From Thermoleophilia bacterium (GTDB lineage: Bacteria; Actinomycetota; Thermoleophilia; Gaiellales; Gaiellaceae): a DNA stretch of 5,083 bases. Shown here piece by piece: positions 1 through 5,083 of this stretch (the stretch's first letter is position 1; every line of letters starts with the position of its first letter). The translations under genes were made by a program, and so were the position numbers. The notes beneath the pieces were generated by a model that was given only the letters and a program-made list of their open reading frames with translations, did not search any database and was not told the DNA's origin. The stretch covers positions 1 to 5,083 of the forward strand of contig JACVRM010000143.1 in the NCBI GenBank assembly GCA_014534415.1. Direction: 5' to 3'.

Positions 1-792
<792 letters not shown>

Positions 793-797
793 CGCGG

Positions 798-1175
798 TTG
801 GTCGCCGTCGACGTGCAGAACCGCAGCGGCGCGGTGGTCGCCGAGGAGGAACTGGCCGCGCTCGCGCGCCGCGTGCTCGCGAGCGAGGGCGTCGAGGACG
901 GCGAGCTCGGGCTCCACCTGGTGCCACCCGACGAGATCCGCGCGCTCAAGCGCTCGTATCTCGGCATCGACGAGGAGACCGACGCGCTCGCGTTTCCGAT
1001 GGACGCGCGCGAGGCGCTGCCTGCGGGCCTACCCCGGCAGCTGGGCGACGTCGTGGTCTGCCCCGCCGTCGTGGGCGACGCCTGGCGCCGTCCGCTGGTC
1101 CACGCCGTCCTGCACCTGCTCGGCTACGACCACGGGCCCGCCATGGAGGAGCGAGAGGAGCGCCTCTCGGCATGA
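798..1175 (+). CDS. ybeY: YbeY-type endoribonuclease, short and divergent
   Basis: Homologue of YbeY, a zinc-dependent endoribonuclease involved in 16S rRNA 3' maturation and ribosome quality control. The signature zinc motif is complete: H102-x3-H106-x5-H112 in HAVLHLLGYDH. The preceding T-D-A-L-A-F block (61-66) matches the family's TDVLSF block. The TTG at 798 is chosen because the next residues (VAVDVQN) align with the usual YbeY N-terminus; a GGAG lies 12 nt upstream (782-785). GTG at 813 is a less likely alternative. At 125 residues it is shorter than the usual 140-160. The helix between GDVVVC and the first zinc histidine is about 11 residues shorter than in E. coli YbeY as I recall it, and the C-terminus ends soon after the motif. 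Leu55 stands where most YbeY proteins have the conserved arginine of YRGK (Arg59 in E. coli). The TGA stop overlaps the next ATG. Family assignment is firm; full activity is not assured. Confidence 0.88.
   Translation: MVAVDVQNRSGAVVAEEELAALARRVLASEGVEDGELGLHLVPPDEIRALKRSYLGIDEETDALAFPMDAREALPAGLPRQLGDVVVCPAVVGDAWRRPLVHAVLHLLGYDHGPAMEEREERLSA
1145..1171 (+). promoter_or_regulatory. Hairpin and two Shine-Dalgarno-like sites before the dgkA/PAP2 start
   Basis: A perfect 7-bp inverted repeat, CGAGAGG (1152-1158) and CCTCTCG (1163-1169), encloses a 4-nt loop and ends 2 nt before the ATG at 1172. An AGGAG (1156-1160) suited by spacing lies inside the stem and loop. A stronger GGAGGAG (1145-1151) lies just outside it, about 20 nt from the ATG in linear distance. 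Folding would either hide the near site or bring the far site close to the start codon. The region also encodes the ybeY C-terminus, whose GAG and CGC codons could produce this by chance. Confidence 0.45.
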
Positions 1176-1894
1176 GCATCGACCGGCAGGCGTCCTCGCT
1201 GCTCCACAGCTTCAACTTCGCCTTCGAGGGCGTGATCCACGTGCTGCGGACGCAGCGAAACATGCGCATCCACTTCGCGATCGCGGCGGCCGTGCTCGTC
1301 GCGGCGGTCGCCGTGGGCGTGGATCGACTCGAGCTGATCGCGCTGCTGCTCGCGATCGCGTTCGTGCTGATCGCGGAGATGATCAACACGGCCGTCGAGG
1401 CGGCGATCGACGTCGCGACCACGGCGTTCGACCCGCTCGCGAAGCTCGCCAAGGACATCGTCGCGGGCGCCGTCCTGATCGCGACCGTCAACGCCGTGGT
1501 GGTCGGCTACCTCGTCTTCTCCGAGCGGCTCGTCAACCGCAGCTCCAAGCTGATCGATCGGTTGCGCGACGCGCCTGCCGAGCTCACGCTGGTCGCGCTC
1601 GTCCTGACCGTGATCGCGGTGCTCGCGACCAAGGCGTACACGGGCCGCGGCGCACCGCTGCGCGGCGGGTTGCCATCGGGTCACGCGGCGGTCGCGTTCA
1701 GCGGCTGGATGGCCATCACCAACATCGTCGGCGACTCGCGCCACTGGTTTCTGATCTCGACCCTGACGCTGATCATGGCGCTCCTCGTGGCGCAGACGCG
1801 GGTGGAGGCAGGCATCCACTCGTTCCTCGAAGTCGCCTACGGCGCCGTGCTCGGCGCGCTGGTCACGCTCGCCCTGTTCCAGGTGTTCGCGTGA
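1172..1894 (+). CDS. dgkA: DgkA-type lipid kinase fused to PAP2 phosphatase
   Basis: Predicted bifunctional integral membrane enzyme of 240 residues. Residues 1-118 are a DgkA-type kinase: SFNFAFEG (13-20), R-N-M-R-I-H (29-34), the catalytic and metal-site block E69-x2-N72-x3-E76, and AKDIVAGAVL (93-102). In Gram-positive relatives this family phosphorylates undecaprenol rather than diacylglycerol. Residues about 138-240 are a PAP2 phosphatase: PSGH at 168-171 and R210-x5-H216, with Glu220 where the canonical motif has Asp. The first PAP2 motif (KX6RP) is only loosely present around K154-P162. Hydrophobic segments lie near 36-50, 54-70, 96-116, 138-153, 193-208 and 218-239, and a polar linker at 117-137 joins the halves. 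The fusion is read in one uninterrupted frame. The ATG overlaps the ybeY stop (ATGA) and follows an 18-nt hairpin. The gene is followed by cdd with a GTGA overlap. The lipid substrate is inferred, not shown. Confidence 0.92.
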   Translation: MSIDRQASSLLHSFNFAFEGVIHVLRTQRNMRIHFAIAAAVLVAAVAVGVDRLELIALLLAIAFVLIAEMINTAVEAAIDVATTAFDPLAKLAKDIVAGAVLIATVNAVVVGYLVFSERLVNRSSKLIDRLRDAPAELTLVALVLTVIAVLATKAYTGRGAPLRGGLPSGHAAVAFSGWMAITNIVGDSRHWFLISTLTLIMALLVAQTRVEAGIHSFLEVAYGAVLGALVTLALFQVFA

Positions 1895-2259
1895 CGCCCG
1901 ACCGCGAGCTCCTCGCGCGGGCGGAGGCGGCTGCGGCCCGCGCGTACGCGCCGTACTCCCGATTCCGCGTCGGCGCGGCCGCCCGGGCGCGTGACGGCAC
2001 CGTACTGACCGGCGTCAACGTCGAGAACGCGGCCTACCCGCTCGGCGTGTGCGCGGAGCGAGCGGCGCTCGCGCGAGCCGTCGGCGAGGGCTACGGCCCG
2101 GGCGAGCTGGAGGCCCTGGCGGTGACCGCCTCGCCGTGCGGCGGCTGCCGGCAGTGGCTCGCCGAGTTCCGTGTGGACGCCGTCACCTATCGCCGGGCGG
2201 ACGGCGAGCTCGCGGTCGCAACTGCGGCCGACTTGCTCCCCGACACATTCCAGCTGTGA
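1891..2259 (+). CDS. cdd: Cytidine deaminase
   Basis: Small zinc-dependent cytidine deaminase that converts cytidine and deoxycytidine to uridine and deoxyuridine in the cytoplasm (pyrimidine salvage). All hallmark residues are visible: Y19-A-P-Y-S-R-F, the substrate-binding N43-V-E45-N-A-A-Y, C54-A-E56 with the catalytic glutamate, and P82-C83-G-G-C86-R-Q with the other two zinc cysteines. The C-terminal LLPDTF is typical. At 122 residues it is slightly short for the homotetrameric class (about 127-137); the loop between the CAE and PCxxC motifs is a few residues shorter than in Bacillus Cdd. The GTG at 1891 overlaps the preceding TGA (GTGA), and a weak AGG (1881-1883) lies nearby. It joins era through a second GTGA overlap. 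Nothing indicates loss of function. Confidence 0.95.
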   Translation: MTPDRELLARAEAAAARAYAPYSRFRVGAAARARDGTVLTGVNVENAAYPLGVCAERAALARAVGEGYGPGELEALAVTASPCGGCRQWLAEFRVDAVTYRRADGELAVATAADLLPDTFQL

Positions 2260-3116
2260 GAAGCGGGTTCGTGGCGGTCGCGGGTCGGCCGAACGTCGGC
2301 AAGTCGACGCTCGTCAACGCGCTCTGCGGCGGCAAGGTCGCGATCGTCTCGGACAAGCCGCAAACGACGCGGCGGCGGATCTTCGGCGTGGCACACGGCG
2401 ATGGTTACCAGCTCGTGCTCGCCGACCTGCCGGGGTTCCAGCGTCCCCGCGACGCGCTCACCGAGCACATGCAGCGGACCGTCGACTCGTCCTTCGAAGA
2501 CGTGGACGCCGTGCTGTTCGTGCTCGACGCACGCGAGCGGATCGGGGCCGGCGATCGCTTCATCGCCCAGCGCGTTTTTTCGCTCGAGGTACCCGTCCTG
2601 ATTGCGGTCAACAAGGTAGACAGGCTGAAGCCCGCGCACATCGCTTCGCAGATGACCGGGGCGGCGAAGCTCGGCGACTTCCACGCGCTGCACCCGGTCA
2701 GCGCGAAGACGGGCGACGGCGTCGACGGTCTCCGCGACGAGCTGGTCGGCCTGCTGCCGGAAGGGCCGGCCTACTTTCCGGCCGAGCAGCGCACCGACCT
2801 GCCCGAGGAGGTGCAGGTCGCCGAGCTGATTCGCGAGAAGGTCCTGCAGCTGACGCGCGACGAGCTTCCGCATGCCGTGACCGTCGAGGTGGACGAGCTC
2901 GGCGAGAAGCTCGTGCGCGCCAACGTCCTCGTCGAGACCGAGTCACAGAAGCAGATCGTGATCGGCCGCGGCGGCTCCGTGATCAAGGAGATCGGCGTGC
3001 GTGCGCGGCCGGAGATCGAGCTCCTGCTTGGCCGCCACGTGTTCCTCGAGCTGCGGGTCAAGGTGCGGCCGCGCTGGCGGCGCGACGAGACCCTGCTCGC
3101 GCGCCTCGGCATCTGA
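2256..3116 (+). CDS. era: GTPase Era, ribosome assembly factor
   Basis: Era is a GTPase that binds the 3' end of 16S rRNA through a C-terminal KH domain during 30S assembly. The 286-residue product has the full GTPase set: G1 GRPNVGKS (10-17), the G2 region PQTTRRRI (35-42), G3 D57-L-P-G60 (usually DTPG), G4 NKVD (119-122) and G5 SAK (149-151). The KH domain has its GxxG loop at 237-240 (GRGG), and the C-terminus is E-L-R-V-K-V-R-x-x-W-R-x-D-E-x-L-L. The start is GTG 2256, which overlaps the cdd stop (GTGA) and leaves the family's usual GFVAxxGRPNVGKS beginning. There is no good Shine-Dalgarno, so translation probably depends on coupling to cdd. GTG 2271 would remove part of the first strand. 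The frame is open further upstream through cdd, but that extension is a shadow. The TGA stop is followed by a 264-nt gap; no recO follows in this window. Confidence 0.96.
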   Translation: MRSGFVAVAGRPNVGKSTLVNALCGGKVAIVSDKPQTTRRRIFGVAHGDGYQLVLADLPGFQRPRDALTEHMQRTVDSSFEDVDAVLFVLDARERIGAGDRFIAQRVFSLEVPVLIAVNKVDRLKPAHIASQMTGAAKLGDFHALHPVSAKTGDGVDGLRDELVGLLPEGPAYFPAEQRTDLPEEVQVAELIREKVLQLTRDELPHAVTVEVDELGEKLVRANVLVETESQKQIVIGRGGSVIKEIGVRARPEIELLLGRHVFLELRVKVRPRWRRDETLLARLGI

Positions 3117-3260
3117 CACGGTTTCGACGCGCTTCCGGCTCGATTCGCGCGCTCTTCGTCGTTACGCTCGAAGCGGGGAGGAGGCTACGGGTACCTGCGA
3201 GCCGTGTCCGCTCTGGACCGGGCCGGTGCGGCGCCGCTGAACAGAGTCAGTGCCTTACGG

Positions 3261-3272
3261 AGTCCGCGGACT
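3261..3272. repeat. Perfect 12-nt palindrome upstream of deoC
   Basis: AGTCCGCGGACT is its own reverse complement and lies 108 nt before the deoC ATG. It could be a binding site for a dimeric regulator or a small RNA hairpin; no consensus known to me matches it. In GC-rich DNA a 12-nt palindrome can arise by chance. Confidence 0.4.
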
Positions 3273-3367
3273 GCAGTAGCGCGCCAGGCGGACAGCCCGT
3301 CGAGGCCCGGGAAGACGACGCGCTCGGTCACGTTGGACGGCGCTGCGGCGCGGTTCCGCTCCGGGGC

Positions 3368-3373
3368 TAGACT
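3368..3373 (+). promoter_or_regulatory. -10-like element for leaderless deoC
   Basis: TAGACT fits the actinobacterial TANNNT -10 pattern and ends 7 nt before the deoC ATG at 3381, so the A of the ATG would be the expected transcription start. No good -35 hexamer is visible at 17-19 nt spacing; TTGGAC at 3333-3338 is too far (29 nt). The lack of a usable Shine-Dalgarno fits leaderless translation, which is common in actinobacteria. Confidence 0.5.
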
Positions 3374-3380
3374 CGCAGGC

Positions 3381-4319
3381 ATGGCGCGCGCGCCGGCCCT
3401 GCCCGCGGGGTTCGAGCTTCCGCTCGAGCCTCGGCTGCCGCGCGTCGGCTCGGTCGACGCGGTGGCCGTCGAGGAGCGTGCCGGCACGCTCGCCAAGCGG
3501 TCGATCAAGCGCGAGGCGAAGCTCGTGGCGCTCGATCTCGCGGTGCGGACGATCGACCTCACGACGCTCGAGGGCGCCGACACGCCCGGAAAGATCACCG
3601 CGCTCGCCACGAAGGCGCGACGGCCCGATCCGTCCGACGCCACCGTCCCGTCGGTGGCCGCGCTGTGCGTCTACCCCAATCTGGTGCCAACGGCGGTCGA
3701 GCGGCTGCGCGGCTCGAGCGTGAAGGTCGCCTCGGTGGCGACCGCCTTCCCGGCGGGCCAGGCGCCGATCGAGATCAAGGTCGCCGAGGCGCGCTGGGTA
3801 ATCGAGCAGGGCGCCGACGAGGTGGACATGGTCATCGACCGCGGCGCCTTCCTGGCGGGGCGCTACGCGAAGGTGTACGACGAGGTCGTGCGGGTCAAGG
3901 AGGCCTGTGGCGACGCGCACCTCAAGGTGATCCTGGAGACGGGCGAGCTCGGCAGCTACGACAACGTCCGCCGGGCGGCGCTGCTCGCCATCGCGGCCGG
4001 TGCCGACTTCGTCAAGACGTCCACCGGCAAGATCTCGCCGGCGGCCACGTTGCCGGTCACGCTCGTGTTGCTCGAGGCCGTGCGCGACGTCTACGACGAG
4101 ACGGGCCGGCAGGTGGGCGTCAAGGCCGCGGGCGGCGTCCGCGAGGCGAAGCAAGCGGTGCAGTACCTCGTGCTGGTCCACGAGACACTCGGTGCCGACT
4201 GGCTGACGCCCGAGCTGTTCCGGCTCGGCGCCTCCTCGCTCCTGAACGACGTGCTCCTTCAGATCCGGAAGGAGAAGACGGGGCGCTACCAAAGCCCGTC
4301 GTACTTCACCGTTGACTGA
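3381..4319 (+). CDS. deoC: Deoxyribose-phosphate aldolase, large type
   Basis: Class I aldolase that splits 2-deoxy-D-ribose 5-phosphate into acetaldehyde and glyceraldehyde 3-phosphate in deoxynucleoside breakdown. Counted from ATG 3381 (312 residues), the catalytic set is complete: D149 in DEVDMV, Schiff-base lysine K212 in VKTSTGK, and the second lysine K248 in GVKAAGGVREA. The phosphate-binding-like GASSLLND lies near the C-terminus. About 60 residues precede the barrel, as in the large DeoC type of actinobacteria and animals rather than the 220-250-residue Bacillus type. ATG 3381 is preferred over the frame's upstream GTG 3204: the intervening 59 codons look non-conserved, and a -10-like TAGACT sits 7 nt before the ATG. 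The early part of the protein (PALPAGFELPLEPRLPRVGSVD) is a proline-rich lead-in. The aldehyde dehydrogenase that follows on the same strand would use the acetaldehyde released. Confidence 0.94.
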   Translation: MARAPALPAGFELPLEPRLPRVGSVDAVAVEERAGTLAKRSIKREAKLVALDLAVRTIDLTTLEGADTPGKITALATKARRPDPSDATVPSVAALCVYPNLVPTAVERLRGSSVKVASVATAFPAGQAPIEIKVAEARWVIEQGADEVDMVIDRGAFLAGRYAKVYDEVVRVKEACGDAHLKVILETGELGSYDNVRRAALLAIAAGADFVKTSTGKISPAATLPVTLVLLEAVRDVYDETGRQVGVKAAGGVREAKQAVQYLVLVHETLGADWLTPELFRLGASSLLNDVLLQIRKEKTGRYQSPSYFTVD

Positions 4320-4424
4320 TTCGGTGCCGATCCGTGACACACGCGCGACGCGCGGCCGCGTAGCGTTCGCCCCCCACCCAGGGCGCGGTGCGCGCGCGGG
4401 CGCGCGCGCGAGGCGAGGCCGCAC
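4320..4424. other. GC-repeat-rich intergenic gap between deoC and the aldehyde dehydrogenase
   Basis: This 105-nt gap contains a perfect 10-nt palindrome CGCGGCCGCG (4351-4360), a run of six C (4370-4375), and two 11-nt alternating purine-pyrimidine tracts (4388-4398 and 4400-4410) made almost only of G and C. A GAGG at 4415-4418, 6 nt before the next ATG, is a plausible ribosome binding site. TAGCGT (4361-4366) resembles a -10 box, but the best -35-like hexamer, GTGACA (4334-4339), is 21 nt away, so a separate promoter is only weakly supported. There is no T-run and so no standard intrinsic terminator. Confidence 0.55.
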
Positions 4425-5083
4425 ATGACAGATGTCGAGCGGCGCCGGGGCGCCGCGCCGGTTGCGGCGGACTGGCAGTACGCACCCGCGCCCGAGGCGC
4501 GAGACATCGTCCGTATCGAGGACCGCTACGGACTCTTCATCGACGGCGAGTTCGTCGCGCCGCGCTCCGGCGACGTGTTCGCCACGCTCGCTCCGGCGAC
4601 GGAGGAACGGCTTGCAGAGGTCGCACAGGCGGGCTCCGAAGACGTCGCCCTCGCCGTCGAGGCGGCGCGCGGCGCGTTCGACGACGGCTGGTCGCAGCTC
4701 AGGGCGTCCGAACGCGCCAAGTATCTATTCCGGATCGCGCGCCTGCTCCAGGAACGCTCGCGCGAGTTCGCGGTGCTCGAGTCCCTGAACGGCGGCAAGC
4801 CGATCCGCGAGTCGCGCGACGTCGACATGCCGCTCGCGGCCGCACACTTCTTCTACTACGCGGGCTGGGCCGACAAGCTCGAATACGCGTTCCCCAACCG
4901 CCGGCCTCGGCCGCTCGGCGTGGCCGCGCAGGTCATCCCGTGGAACTTCCCGCTGTTGATGCTCGCCTGGAAGATCGCGCCCGCACTGGCGGCCGGCAAC
5001 ACCGTCGTGCTGAAGCCCGCCGAGACGACTCCGCTCACCGCGCTGCTCTTCTGCGACGTGCTCCGTCAGGCCGAGGTGCCCGC
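4425..5083 (+). CDS. NAD(P)-dependent aldehyde dehydrogenase (3' end outside window)
   Basis: N-terminal 219 codons of an aldehyde dehydrogenase superfamily enzyme; the gene runs off the window before the catalytic cysteine. Visible hallmarks are LFIDGEFV (36-43), ERAKYLFRIARLLQERS (about 99-115), LNGGKPIRESRD, HFFYYAGWADK, the active-site asparagine N174 in PWNFP (172-176), WKIAPALAAGNT, and the cofactor-binding K197 in LKPAETTPL. ATG 4425 has GAGG 6 nt upstream and gives a 35-residue lead containing YAPAPEAR, which I recall in the deoC-adjacent aldehyde dehydrogenases of Streptomyces, so this start is credible. The likely role is oxidising acetaldehyde, released by the upstream DeoC, to acetate; this rests on gene context. 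The natural substrate could be another aldehyde, since the family is broad. I found no stops or frameshifts in the visible part. Confidence 0.94.
   Translation, partial: MTDVERRRGAAPVAADWQYAPAPEARDIVRIEDRYGLFIDGEFVAPRSGDVFATLAPATEERLAEVAQAGSEDVALAVEAARGAFDDGWSQLRASERAKYLFRIARLLQERSREFAVLESLNGGKPIRESRDVDMPLAAAHFFYYAGWADKLEYAFPNRRPRPLGVAAQVIPWNFPLLMLAWKIAPALAAGNTVVLKPAETTPLTALLFCDVLRQAEVP

Larger units (their letters stand above)
3117..3380. other. 264-nt intergenic gap between era and deoC, no gene seen
   Basis: I find no convincing protein-coding gene here; the deoC frame is open back to GTG 3204, but that stretch lacks aldolase-like sequence. I see no tRNA, riboswitch consensus or clear intrinsic terminator. 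Several short inverted repeats are present: CGCGC/GCGCG (3128-3132, 3147-3151), CTTCG/CGAAG (3154-3158, 3169-3173), GTCC/GGAC (3206-3209, 3215-3218) and a perfect 12-nt palindrome AGTCCGCGGACT (3261-3272). GTCCGC also occurs at 3206-3211, and its complement GCGGAC at 3288-3293, which allows alternative pairings. The gap may hold the end of the era transcript and the deoC promoter region. Confidence 0.6.

Noticed and set aside
1124..1819. Long antisense open frame opposite dgkA/PAP2
   Set aside because: The translation is low-complexity, rich in Arg, Asp and Gln, as expected opposite a GC-rich membrane protein gene.
2049..2255. Upstream extension of the era frame through cdd
   Set aside because: It overlaps the well-conserved cdd; its translation is arginine-rich shadow sequence, and Era homology begins right after GTG 2256.
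3128..3173. Possible intrinsic terminator after era
   Set aside because: The stems are only 5 bp with long loops and no T-run follows.
3181..3330. Riboswitch or SRP/RNase P-like RNA in the gap
   Set aside because: I found none of the conserved boxes of the cobalamin, TPP, T-box, SRP or RNase P RNAs on either strand by reading.
3204..3380. 59-codon upstream extension of deoC from GTG 3204
   Set aside because: The translation shows no aldolase-like sequence, there is no good ribosome site, and a -10-like element sits directly before ATG 3381.
3407..3420. tRNA T-arm-like GGGTTCGAGCTTCC
   Set aside because: No matching acceptor, D or anticodon arms are upstream, and it lies within the deoC coding sequence.
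4334..4366. Separate promoter for the aldehyde dehydrogenase (GTGACA / TAGCGT)
   Set aside because: The spacer is 21 nt, too long for a standard promoter; kept only as a mention in the gap description.
3255..4424. 389-codon antisense open frame opposite deoC
   Set aside because: It is Arg/Ala/Leu-rich with no recognisable motif; deoC on the other strand has all catalytic residues.

Overview
The window is a strongly GC-rich chromosomal segment from what looks like an actinobacterium. All seven recognisable genes lie on the plus strand. Base composition, GTG and TTG starts, tight gene packing, a large-type deoxyribose-phosphate aldolase and an aldehyde dehydrogenase that closely resembles a deoC-linked actinobacterial type all point to Actinomycetota. 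A deep lineage such as Thermoleophilia is plausible, but that placement is inference from recalled family sequences and gene order.

Region 1 (1-3116) is a compact housekeeping cluster: phoH (5' end outside the window), ybeY, a fused DgkA-type lipid kinase/PAP2 phosphatase, cdd and era. The order phoH-ybeY-dgkA-cdd-era is the one known from Bacillus and relatives, but without the HD-hydrolase gene (yqfF) between phoH and ybeY. The phoH-ybeY gap is 5 nt, and the next three junctions are 4-nt stop/start overlaps (ATGA, GTGA, GTGA). The set therefore looks like one translationally coupled transcript whose promoter lies upstream of the window. PhoH, YbeY and Era are linked to RNA and ribosome maturation. 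The kinase/phosphatase acts on membrane lipid carriers, and Cdd is a pyrimidine salvage enzyme.

Region 2 (3117-3380) is a 264-nt gap in which I see no convincing gene. It holds several short inverted repeats and ends in a -10-like hexamer placed so that transcription would begin at the deoC ATG, which suggests a leaderless mRNA.

Region 3 (3381-5083) carries deoC and, after a 105-nt gap with long alternating G/C tracts, the first 219 codons of an NAD(P)-dependent aldehyde dehydrogenase. DeoC releases acetaldehyde and glyceraldehyde-3-phosphate from 2-deoxyribose-5-phosphate. The dehydrogenase would oxidise the acetaldehyde, so the pair makes sense as a deoxynucleoside catabolism module. Cdd in region 1 could feed the same pathway.

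I see no mobile element, CRISPR array, tRNA, rRNA or defence system, and no clear unknown system. The items most worth a second look are the hairpin immediately before the kinase/phosphatase start codon, the fusion itself, the divergent short YbeY, and the likely leaderless deoC start.
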